DNA of 41,540 nt from Actinomycetota bacterium (GTDB lineage Bacteria; Actinomycetota; Acidimicrobiia; Acidimicrobiales; AC-35), in contig VAXP01000128.1 in assembly GCA_005884125.1 (NCBI GenBank), positions 1 to 41,540 of the forward strand, written 5' to 3'. The notes beneath the pieces are model-generated. The model was given only the letters and a program-made list of their open reading frames with translations, did no database searches and was not told the origin of the DNA. Both the position numbers and the translations under genes were made by a program. Shown here piece after piece: positions 35,202-41,540 of this stretch. Position 1 is the first letter of the stretch, and each line of letters opens with the position of its first letter.

Positions 35202-36071
35202 ATGAAGTTCGGCATGGCGCTCTTCGGCATCAGCCCCAGGCACTACGGGGAGGCCGCCCGCGTCGCCGAGGAGAACGGATTCGAGTCGGTGTGGATCCCC
35301 GAGCACCTGGTGTTCCCGGCCGACATGCCGCCCACCTACCCCTACACGGAGAGCGGGCTCCCGGCGGTGAACCCCGGCACCGCCCTCTACGACCCCTGGG
35401 TGGTGCTCGGCTACCTGGCCCACGCCACCGAGTCGATCCGGCTGGGCACCGAGGTCTACATCCTTCCCCTCAGGCATCCCATCGCCACCGCCCGTTCCGT
35501 CCTCACCGTCGACCGGCTCTCGGGGGGTCGGGTGACGGTGGGCGTGGGGGTGGGCTGGCTGGAGCCGGAGTTCGAGGTCGTGGGTCAGTCCTTCCACGAT
35601 CGGGGCAGGAGGACGGACGAGATCATCCCCCTGCTGCGGCGCCTGTGGACGGAGGAGACCGTCAGCCACGCGGGCGACCATTACAGCTTCGGGCCGGTGA
35701 GGTTCGAGCCCAAGCCCGTGCAGAAGCCGTGCCCGCCCGTCGAGGTCGGGGGTGCGACACCGGCGGCCCTGCGCCGGGCCGGATGCCTGGGCGACGGGTG
35801 GATCGAGATCGGGGCCCGCCACATCGACGTCCTCCAGCAGATGCTCGCCGTGGTCGACAAGCACCGCCGGGATGCAGGCCGGGACAAGCTCCCCTTCGAG
35901 GTGACGACGACGAGCGGACTGGCCCGTGACCGGACCTCGGTCCGGCGCTGCCGGGACATCGGGGTCACCCGCATCATCGCCGCGCCGGAGCTGGGCCCGG
36001 GGCGGCCGTCACTCGATGACGTCACGGGCTGGATCAAGCGTGTCGCCGACGACCTCATCGCCGGCGTCTGA
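35202..36071 (+). CDS. F420-dependent LLM-class oxidoreductase
   Basis: A 289-residue luciferase-like TIM-barrel protein, a different subgroup from the one at 3955. Blocks include ENGFESVWIPEHLVFPA, SIRLGTEVYILPLRHPI, VDRLSGGRVTVGVGVGWLEP and RFEPKPVQKPCPPVEVGG. It starts 159 bases after the ThDP enzyme and ends 12 bases before the cyclase gene, so it is probably co-transcribed with the latter. It likely reduces or oxidises a catabolic intermediate with F420; the substrate is unknown. Confidence 0.9.
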   Translation: MKFGMALFGISPRHYGEAARVAEENGFESVWIPEHLVFPADMPPTYPYTESGLPAVNPGTALYDPWVVLGYLAHATESIRLGTEVYILPLRHPIATARSVLTVDRLSGGRVTVGVGVGWLEPEFEVVGQSFHDRGRRTDEIIPLLRRLWTEETVSHAGDHYSFGPVRFEPKPVQKPCPPVEVGGATPAALRRAGCLGDGWIEIGARHIDVLQQMLAVVDKHRRDAGRDKLPFEVTTTSGLARDRTSVRRCRDIGVTRIIAAPELGPGRPSLDDVTGWIKRVADDLIAGV

Positions 36072-36083
36072 GGAGGCAGGAGC

Positions 36084-37001
36084 GTGGAGGACTTCCGCGA
36101 GGTGGGCAAGAGGCTGAGCAACTGGGGGCGGTGGGGCGACGACGACGAACGGGGCACCACCAACCTGATCACCCCCGAGCGGCTGGTCGCGGCGGCACGG
36201 CTCGTGCGCACGGGCAAGGTGTTCGATCTGGGGATCCCCCTGGACGAGAACGGGCCCCAGCCGGGCGTGGGTCGCACCAACCCGGTCCACCTCATGTCGG
36301 CCACGGGGGCGGGCCAGGACTTCCCCGGCGGGTTCCGCTACGCCGACGACTACGTGATCATGCCCCTCCAGTGCGCGACCCAGTGGGACTCGCTGGCCCA
36401 CGTCTTCTACGACGACCAGCTCTACAACGGCTTCCCGGCCAGCGACGTCACACCCCGCGGCGCGCTCCACGACGCCATCGACAAGCAGGGCAAGGGCATC
36501 GCCGGGCGGGGCGTGCTGCTGGACATCGCCGCGCTGAAGGGCGAGGCCTGGCTGGAGCCGGGAACCGTCATCTCCCCTGACGACCTCGACGCCGCGGCCG
36601 AACGTCAGGGGGGCGTCGCCGTCGGCCCCGGCGACATCGTCCTGTTCCGTACGGGCTGGCGCCGGTTCTTCGTGAAGGAGAGGTCGGGGGCCCGGTTCAC
36701 GAGCACAGGGCCCGGGCTGGGGTTGGCCTGCTGCGAATGGCTCCACGCCCGGGACGTGGCCGCGGTGTGCTCCGACAACGCGGCCATCGAGGCCCTGCCC
36801 GGGGAGATCCCGGGCGTGGCCCTACCGGTTCACATGGTCCTGATCCGCGACATGGGGATGACCCTGGGGGAGATCTTCGACCTGGAGGAGCTGGCCGCCG
36901 ACTGCGAGGCCGACGGGGTGTGGGAGTTCTTCTTCACCGCGCCCGCCCTCAAGGTGACGCGCGGTGTGGGATCCCCGCTCAACCCCCTGGCCATCAAGTG
37001 A
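36084..37001 (+). CDS. Cyclase-family (kynurenine formamidase-like) metal hydrolase
   Basis: A 305-residue member of the cyclase family (PF04199-like) with the metal-site variant CATQWDSLAHVFYD in place of the commoner HxGTHxDxPxH, a form seen in many actinobacterial members, and GDIVLFRTGWRRFF plus PVHMVLIRDMGM in the C-terminal half. GGAGG lies close to the GTG start at 36084. Relatives hydrolyse amides or lactones (for example N-formylkynurenine or isatin). Placed after the ThDP enzyme and the oxidoreductase, it suggests a short catabolic operon. Its end overlaps the convergent phosphatase gene by eight bases. Confidence 0.88.
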   Translation: MEDFREVGKRLSNWGRWGDDDERGTTNLITPERLVAAARLVRTGKVFDLGIPLDENGPQPGVGRTNPVHLMSATGAGQDFPGGFRYADDYVIMPLQCATQWDSLAHVFYDDQLYNGFPASDVTPRGALHDAIDKQGKGIAGRGVLLDIAALKGEAWLEPGTVISPDDLDAAAERQGGVAVGPGDIVLFRTGWRRFFVKERSGARFTSTGPGLGLACCEWLHARDVAAVCSDNAAIEALPGEIPGVALPVHMVLIRDMGMTLGEIFDLEELAADCEADGVWEFFFTAPALKVTRGVGSPLNPLAIK

Positions 37002-37548
37002 CCCCCCACACCAGGCGGACCAGGCCGGCCAGCAGGTCGTCGAGCTCCTCGGCCAGGGCCTCGAAGACCTCAGGGTCGCTGCCGACGGGATCGGCGATGT
37101 CGTCGTCGGGCGAGTCCCCGGCCAGCTCGCCCCGCCGGCGCCCGGCCCCGACCCTGTCGAGCCACTCCTCCAGGGGCTGAGCGCGGGGACGGGGGCCCAC
37201 CGCCCCACCCCGGCGCACGAGCTCCTTGAGCGTGTAGGTGCGGGGCCACGCCTCGGGCGCGGCCACGACGGCCGCCCGCACGTGCTCACGGGCCATACCC
37301 AGGATGAGGTCGGTCGCCGCCATCAGCTGCGGCGTCAGCCGGTTGCTGCGGTGCGCCTCGAGCGAAAGCCCCCGAGCGGCCAGGGCGTCGAAGGCCTGCC
37401 AGGCCGCGGGCCGGCCCGTGTCGAGAACACCCGCCGAACGCACCTTCACCTCGGTGCCCAACCCCGCCAGCTCCAGGCGCCGTCGCAGCAGGGCCTCGGC
37501 CATGGGCGACCGGCAGATGTTGCCCGTGCAGACGAACAGGACCTCGAT
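36994..37548 (-). CDS. Low-molecular-weight protein tyrosine phosphatase family (start abnormal)
   Basis: The catalytic P-loop reads VLFVCTGNICRSPMAEALL, the CxxGNxCRSP signature of low-molecular-weight tyrosine phosphatases and related arsenate reductases. The general-acid Asp region is probably in ELAGDSPDDDIADPVG. The first ATG in frame (37503) lies after the P-loop and cannot be the true start. Upstream, the frame has no ATG, GTG or TTG before the P-loop. A GTG at 37553 is out of frame by one base: one extra base after GTGCC would give a normal M-P-I-E-V-L-F-V-C start. Either there is an indel, or a rare start (ATC 37548 or CTG 37539) is used. I give the ATC position as the 5' limit. Confidence 0.75.
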   Translation of the reverse strand: MEVLFVCTGNICRSPMAEALLRRRLELAGLGTEVKVRSAGVLDTGRPAAWQAFDALAARGLSLEAHRSNRLTPQLMAATDLILGMAREHVRAAVVAAPEAWPRTYTLKELVRRGGAVGPRPRAQPLEEWLDRVGAGRRRGELAGDSPDDDIADPVGSDPEVFEALAEELDDLLAGLVRLVWGVT

Positions 37549-37627
37549 GGCACCCGAGCCTACGGTCGTGTGGAGGACTCGCCGGGGTCCTCGAGCGGCC
37601 TCTTTGAGCGTTCGCGGACCGCTGACC

Positions 37628-37636
37628 TGGTAACAT
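37628..37636 (+). promoter_or_regulatory. Candidate extended -10 promoter for the helicase operon
   Basis: TGGTAACAT matches the extended -10 pattern TGNTANNNT. It would start transcription near 37643 and leave a leader of about 100 bases before the helicase ATG at 37744. No good -35 box, as usual for extended -10 promoters. Confidence 0.45.
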
Positions 37637-37743
37637 GAGTCTGTCGCGACCGTCGAGGCGGCGCGCGGCCCACCTCAGCTGTTCCTCGAAGTCGACGTGG
37701 AGTTGCCCGAGGCAGGCCACCTGACTTCGACCAGAAGGAGCAG

Positions 37744-39015
37744 ATGAAGAGCTTCGCAGAGTTGGGCGTTCGAGAGGCGTTGGCCGCGGTGCTCGCCCAG
37801 CAGGGCATCACCGATCCGTTCCCGATCCAGGAACAGACCATCCCCGATGCCATCGCCCGTCGAGACGTGTGCGGCAAGGCAAAGACGGGCTCGGGCAAGA
37901 CCCTGGCCTTCGGCCTGCCCATCCTCCAGTCCATCGAACCGGGCGCTCCCAAGGCCCACCCCCGGGCCCTGGTGCTCGCCCCCACCCGGGAGCTGGCCAG
38001 GCAGATCGTCGATGTTCTCAGGCCCCTGGCCCGAGCGGTGGACCTGCGCGTCGATCCCTTCTACGGCGGCACGGCCATCCAACCCCAGCACAACGCCCTG
38101 CATCGGGGCGTCGACATCGCCGTGGCCACGCCGGGCCGGCTCATCGACCTGCTGCAGACCCGGGCCATCCGCCTCGACGGCCTGCAGGTCGTGGTCATCG
38201 ACGAGGCCGACCGCATGGCCGACATGGGGTTCCTGCCTCAGGTCGAGTGGATCATGCGCCGCCTCAACGCGGCCCAGCCCCAGGTGCTGCTCTTCTCGGC
38301 CACGCTGGACGGTGACGTGGACGTCCTCGTCCGTCGCTACCTGCACGATCCCGTGTTCCACGACGTGGTCGAGGACGACGACGCCCCCGAGGTCATGCTC
38401 CACCGCTTCTTCGAGGTCCACCACATGGACCGGGTCCGGGTGGCGGCGGCCATCAGCCGGGGCGCGGCGCGCACCCTCGTCTTCGTGCGCACCAAGCGGG
38501 GAGCCGATCGCCTGGTGCGGCAGCTGTCGGGGGAGGGGCTCCGGGCCGAGGCCATCCACGGCGATCTCCGCCAGCAGGCCCGCGAGCGCGCCCTCAAGCG
38601 CTTCCGCGCCGGTGATCTCGAAGCGCTCGTCGCCACCGACGTGGCCGCCCGCGGTCTCCACATCGACGAGGTCGACGTGGTCATCCACTACGACCTCCCC
38701 GAGGACCCCAAGGCCTACGTGCACCGGTCTGGCCGCACGGCCCGGGCGGGACGGACGGGCGCGGTGGCCACCTTCGTGCTGTGGGACCAGCACGTGGAGG
38801 CCGACCGGCTCAAGCGCCAGCTCCAGATGACCGAGCCCACGGTGCAGATCTTCTCCAACGACCCCCGTCTCGCCGACCTCCCCTCCTTCCAGGCGACGGA
38901 GACCGAGGCCACCGGCACGGACGGCTCTCCGGCCCGCCAGTCCAGCGGCTTCGCCACCGCGGGCACGTCCCACACCAGCCCAAGCAGGGCCCGGCCCCGC
39001 CGCGGAAGGCGCTGA
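37744..39015 (+). CDS. DEAD-box ATP-dependent RNA helicase
   Basis: A 423-residue helicase with Q-motif FPIQEQTIPDA, motif I AKTGSGKT, Ia PTRELARQI, Ib TPGRLID, II VIDEADRM, III FSATL, V ATDVAARGLHI and VI HRSGRTARAG. It unwinds RNA duplexes and remodels ribosomal or messenger RNA; the RhlE/DeaD-like group often acts in ribosome assembly or cold response. The C-terminal 60 residues are Ser/Thr-rich and end in a basic PSRARPRRGRR tail that may bind RNA. It has a leader of about 100 bases and is followed at short spacing by a small HTH-like gene and an S18-like gene, suggesting a translation-linked operon. Confidence 0.95.
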   Translation: MKSFAELGVREALAAVLAQQGITDPFPIQEQTIPDAIARRDVCGKAKTGSGKTLAFGLPILQSIEPGAPKAHPRALVLAPTRELARQIVDVLRPLARAVDLRVDPFYGGTAIQPQHNALHRGVDIAVATPGRLIDLLQTRAIRLDGLQVVVIDEADRMADMGFLPQVEWIMRRLNAAQPQVLLFSATLDGDVDVLVRRYLHDPVFHDVVEDDDAPEVMLHRFFEVHHMDRVRVAAAISRGAARTLVFVRTKRGADRLVRQLSGEGLRAEAIHGDLRQQARERALKRFRAGDLEALVATDVAARGLHIDEVDVVIHYDLPEDPKAYVHRSGRTARAGRTGAVATFVLWDQHVEADRLKRQLQMTEPTVQIFSNDPRLADLPSFQATETEATGTDGSPARQSSGFATAGTSHTSPSRARPRRGRR

Positions 39016-39046
39016 GGGCCCTGCTCCTACAGCAAGGGAGACCGAC

Positions 39047-39379
39047 ATGACCGCCGCACGAGACCCCCAAGAGGTGCCCTCCGAGGCCGCCCCCACCTCC
39101 TCCGAGCTGGACGGGCAGGCCCTCCAGCTCCGCAGCAAGGGCATGTCGTTCGCCAAGATCGCGGCCGAGATCGGCCTCGACCGGCCCACCGACGCCGTCA
39201 ACGCCTTCCGGAGGGCCCTGCTGCGGGTCCCCGCCCGGCAACGTGACAAGCTGAAGCGGGAGGAGGCGATTCGCTTGGACGCGTGGGCCGACAGGGTCGG
39301 AGAGACCAGCGAGGGTGAAACGAAGGAGCGCAAGCTGCACGTCATCGACGTGCTGCGCAAGAAGGTGCTGGCGCCGTGA
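39047..39379 (+). CDS. Small protein with helix-turn-helix-like segment
   Basis: A 110-residue protein with an acidic N-terminus, a central segment resembling a helix-turn-helix (KGMSFAKIAAEIGLDRPTDA, then VNAFRRALLRVP), and a charged helical C-terminus (RDKLKREEAIRLDAWADR, ending KKVLAP). GGGAG lies before the ATG. It sits 31 bases after the helicase and 57 before the S18-like gene, so it is likely in the same transcript. The specific family is not recognised; DNA or RNA binding is inferred from the segment. Confidence 0.7.
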   Translation: MTAARDPQEVPSEAAPTSSELDGQALQLRSKGMSFAKIAAEIGLDRPTDAVNAFRRALLRVPARQRDKLKREEAIRLDAWADRVGETSEGETKERKLHVIDVLRKKVLAP

Positions 39380-39436
39380 GGATCGCGAGCACAGGGCCCT
39401 TCCGGCGCGCACGGCAACGGCCCATGGGGCGCTGAG

Positions 39437-39898
39437 ATGGGACGCCGGAAGAACGATCGGGGGACGTCGCGCACGCCCAGGGCCCAGCCGCCCCGGCGGC
39501 CGGGCCGGCCCAAGGTCTGCCTGTTCTGCAAGGAGCGGATCGCGTGGGTCGACTACAAGGACACCAACGTCCTGCGCCGGCTCATGAGCGACCGGGGGAA
39601 GATCAAGGCCCGCCGCGTCACCGGGACGTGCAGGCAGCACCAACGTGACGTGGCCACCGCCATCAAGACGGCCCGGGAGATGGCCCTGCTGCCCTACGTG
39701 GTGCGCACGGCCAGCGACAGGGGTCCGGGGCGCGGGGGTCGCGGCGGCGGGCGGGGCCGGGAGCAGACCCCCCGGAGCGAGGAGCCGGCGGCCGAGCCCG
39801 AGGCTGGACCGGCCCCGGCGGCGGCCGGCGCCGATGCGCCCGAGGCCCCTCAGGCCGCTCCCGATCTGGAGGCCGGGGCCGTTCCCGAAGAGGGCTGA
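39437..39898 (+). CDS. rpsR: Ribosomal protein bS18 paralogue, zinc-binding type, with long extensions
   Basis: Residues 26-90 are a clear bS18 core: [39 protein letters not shown] and [19 protein letters not shown]. Cys28, Cys31, Cys65 and His68 form the CxxC...CxxH zinc site of C+ type ribosomal proteins. Unlike usual bS18 (about 75-85 residues), it has a basic 25-residue N-terminal extension and a C-terminal tail of about 60 residues that is first Gly/Arg-rich and then Pro/Ala/Glu-rich. It is not beside rpsF, ssb or rplI but follows a DEAD-box helicase. It may be the only bS18 or a second copy; that cannot be told here. Confidence 0.88.
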   Translation: MGRRKNDRGTSRTPRAQPPRRPGRPKVCLFCKERIAWVDYKDTNVLRRLMSDRGKIKARRVTGTCRQHQRDVATAIKTAREMALLPYVVRTASDRGPGRGGRGGGRGREQTPRSEEPAAEPEAGPAPAAAGADAPEAPQAAPDLEAGAVPEEG

Positions 39899-39968
39899 AC
39901 CCGGGGCGGCCGGCTCTGACGGGCGCCCGCCGGCCCGGGCGCGGTGGTGCCCTTCATGGGCCCGGCCC

Positions 39969-39982
39969 GACCGAATCCGGTC
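39969..39982. terminator. Weak hairpin between convergent S18-like and oxidase genes
   Basis: GACCG and CGGTC arms around a 4-base loop, overlapping the end of the minus-strand oxidase gene. It is short and without a U-run, so low confidence as a shared terminator. Confidence 0.25.
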
Positions 39983-41540
39983 AGGACAGGCGCGTCCTCG
40001 CCCCCGTCGCGGCCGCCGAGGATGAGCGGGCCACCACCACCGCGGGTGTCGAGGTCCCGACCACGAAGACCTGCTGGCCCAGGGACGGGACCACCTGGCC
40101 GGGGACGTCCTGGGCGGGGTCCCCGCCCGCCCCCCGGTTGGCGAAGAGCAGGTAGGGGCCGTTGGGCAACACGTTTGTCGTCGCGGGCAGAGCCGCGGTC
40201 ACGCTGTTCGGGGTACGGGACACGATGGGGAGCTTCACGGTGCGGGCGTCGCCGTCGACCAGGTGGGTCTGTGCGGTGTTGCGGCTGAGCACGACCCCGG
40301 CGATGGTGGCGGCGTCGGGCGTGTGCACCACGACCTCCCCGTTGGGCAGCGAGTCCACAGTCGTGACCACGGGCCGGTTCGGGTCGGAGAGGTAGGGCGG
40401 GCGCCACACCTGGAAGGACCCGTCGTGGTGGTTGTTGGTCCCGGGCCGGCCGGGGAGGTCGGTGCCGTCCTGGGTCTGGTTGTACCCGGAGGGGATGGGG
40501 GCGTGGCCCCCGATGAGCACGCTGCCGTCGGGGAGCAGAACGGCGTTGTTGTGGTAGGTCCGCTTGCGGGCCTGCTCACCGGCATCCCGCCAGCTGCCAC
40601 CCGTGTAGCCGCCCGTCCCGTCCACCGTGGGGGTGAACAGCTCGGCCGGCCTGATGGGTGACTCGTAGCCGGGGGTGATGACCTCGTCCACGTCGGCCCC
40701 GCTCACGGCGTACACCGTCCCGTCGGGGAGGGGCACGGCCGTGCTGTACCACCGGCTCCGTCCCAGCGAGCCTGTCCCCACGGTGGAGAGATGCTCGCCC
40801 CGGCCGTCCACCGTGACCGTGGCGATGCGGCTGTCGGCCACCGGCGCGTAGCTGCCGGGGGTGGGGAAGAGCACGCCCCCGGCCGTCAGGAAGGAGGCCC
40901 GGTCGTAGGCCCCGGAGGCGCCGGGCCGCAGCTCCAGGGAGGCGGAGAAGGTCGATCCCCGGAAGCCGGCGAAGGGGGTGCCGATGGCGGGCACGCCCAG
41001 ATCGGTCCACGTCCTGGAGGCGGGGTCGTAGGAGGCGGCCAGGTTCCAGAGGAGCTCGTCGTAGGCCTGCCCCGCGGGGTTGAAGGCCTGACCGGCCGCG
41101 TCGTAGTAGGCGTGGCCGTCGGGCAGCAGGTGGAGGCGGGGGAAGAGAGGCAGGCTGCGCTCGGCGCCCGCTCCGTTGTCGACCCAGCTCCCGGCGGGCT
41201 GGACGGTGGGGTCGAAGGTCTCGGTCTGGCGCACGTTGGTCCCCGAGTCGGGGAGGTGGCCGGGGTAGAGGGGCTTGATCAGCTTGGTCACGCCGCTGGC
41301 CACGAAGACCTGGCCGTTGCCCAGGGTGACCAGACTCGGGTACCAGCGCCCGTGGTTCATCGGCGCCAGCTGCACCCACGCGTTCTGGGACGGGTCGAAG
41401 ACCCGGGTGTTGCGGATGCCCTCGAGCTCGATGAAGCCCTTGTCAGTGCCCGGGAAGCTGGGCTCGCTGTAGTAGTCGGTGCCGCCGGTGGTGAGGACCT
41501 CGCCGTTGCCCAGGAAGACCTGGTCGGAGCAGAAGAGGCT
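39981..41540 (-). CDS. Galactose oxidase/glyoxal oxidase-like copper-radical oxidase (partial, N-terminus off window)
   Basis: The frame is open to the right edge, so at least 519 residues are present and the start is outside; the GTG at 41375 is internal. Kelch-type beta-propeller repeats (LGNGEVLTTGGTDYY, LGNGQVFVASGV, LLPDGSVLIGGHAP) are followed by a C-terminal DUF1929-type Ig-like domain (VVTTVDSLPNGEVVVHTPDA to GQQVFVVG). Candidate copper-radical residues are all visible: Cys in SLFCSDQVFL, Tyr in HGRWYPSLV, Tyr-His in RTYHNNAVLLPDG and His in TAQTHLVDGDA. Such enzymes oxidise primary alcohols or aldehydes with O2 and release H2O2, outside the cell; in actinobacteria (GlxA-like) they act in glycan deposition at the surface. 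Secretion cannot be judged without the N-terminus. Confidence 0.85.
   Translation of the reverse strand, partial: SLFCSDQVFLGNGEVLTTGGTDYYSEPSFPGTDKGFIELEGIRNTRVFDPSQNAWVQLAPMNHGRWYPSLVTLGNGQVFVASGVTKLIKPLYPGHLPDSGTNVRQTETFDPTVQPAGSWVDNGAGAERSLPLFPRLHLLPDGHAYYDAAGQAFNPAGQAYDELLWNLAASYDPASRTWTDLGVPAIGTPFAGFRGSTFSASLELRPGASGAYDRASFLTAGGVLFPTPGSYAPVADSRIATVTVDGRGEHLSTVGTGSLGRSRWYSTAVPLPDGTVYAVSGADVDEVITPGYESPIRPAELFTPTVDGTGGYTGGSWRDAGEQARKRTYHNNAVLLPDGSVLIGGHAPIPSGYNQTQDGTDLPGRPGTNNHHDGSFQVWRPPYLSDPNRPVVTTVDSLPNGEVVVHTPDAATIAGVVLSRNTAQTHLVDGDARTVKLPIVSRTPNSVTAALPATTNVLPNGPYLLFANRGAGGDPAQDVPGQVVPSLGQQVFVVGTSTPAVVVARSSSAAATGARTRLS

Noticed and set aside
37635-37724. 29-codon ORF in the leader of the DEAD-box helicase
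   Set aside because: Its ATG overlaps the proposed extended -10 box, so it would lie before the transcription start. Arg/Ser-rich content looks like chance, and there is no ribosome-binding site.
37675-39531. Long minus-strand ORF opposite the DEAD-box helicase
   Set aside because: Low-complexity mirror of the helicase coding sequence; all helicase motifs are on the plus strand.

Overview
The window is about 41.5 kb of very GC-rich, densely packed DNA from an actinobacterium. Support for that comes from two F420-type luciferase-like oxidoreductases, a DUF222/HNH endonuclease, a DUF1918 protein with a histone H1-like tail, a SigB/SigF-type sigma factor, frequent GTG starts and apparent leaderless promoters. 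An uncultured Acidimicrobiia-like lineage would fit, but class level is a guess. No rRNA, tRNA, CRISPR array, insertion sequence or phage gene was seen.

Layout. 1-2229: membrane HD-GYP phosphodiesterase (cut by the left edge) and a tiny membrane protein. 2349-3916: two-gene ABC-2 exporter. 3955-4797: F420-type oxidoreductase. 4813-7442 (minus): ATP-grasp ligase and a radical SAM protein whose frame runs through an in-frame TGA into the motif C-U-A-E-P, with a hairpin just downstream; it is very probably a selenoprotein. 7462-9271: NfuA Fe-S carrier, zinc-ribbon protein, PilZ protein. 9479-13428: sigma factor, lone receiver domain, SGNH hydrolase, and acyltransferase-3 fused to SGNH. 13453-17759: AlgH, DUF1918/H1-like protein, a damaged dienelactone hydrolase, a small histidine-kinase-like helical protein, a Rieske oxygenase and an EamA transporter. 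17761-25946: a cyclic-di-GMP block with a PAS-GGDEF cyclase, a second cyclase frameshifted just before GGEEF, an anchored NHL-propeller/fibronectin-III protein overlapping it, and a divergent HD-GYP protein with three cadherin/Ig-like outer domains. 25996-32114: metallo-beta-lactamase-fold hydrolase, unknown protein, phasin-like protein, and a P450/deacylase/amidohydrolase operon. 32141-37001: HNH endonuclease, ThDP enzyme, second F420-type oxidoreductase, cyclase-family hydrolase. 36994-41540: low-molecular-weight phosphatase without a canonical start, DEAD-box helicase, small HTH-like protein, an extended zinc-type bS18 paralogue, and a galactose/glyoxal-oxidase-like protein cut by the right edge.

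Three themes stand out. First, cyclic-di-GMP turnover is concentrated here (two HD-GYP, two GGDEF, one PilZ), and several of these proteins join cytosolic signalling domains to long outer-surface tails. Second, the selenoprotein radical SAM/ATP-grasp pair looks like a small uncharacterised biosynthetic or modification system. Third, oxidoreductases and hydrolases of a catabolic type are scattered through the right half. Several genes carry apparent indels (14604-15342, 19270-20846, near 37550); because they recur, sequencing or assembly error must be weighed against real decay.
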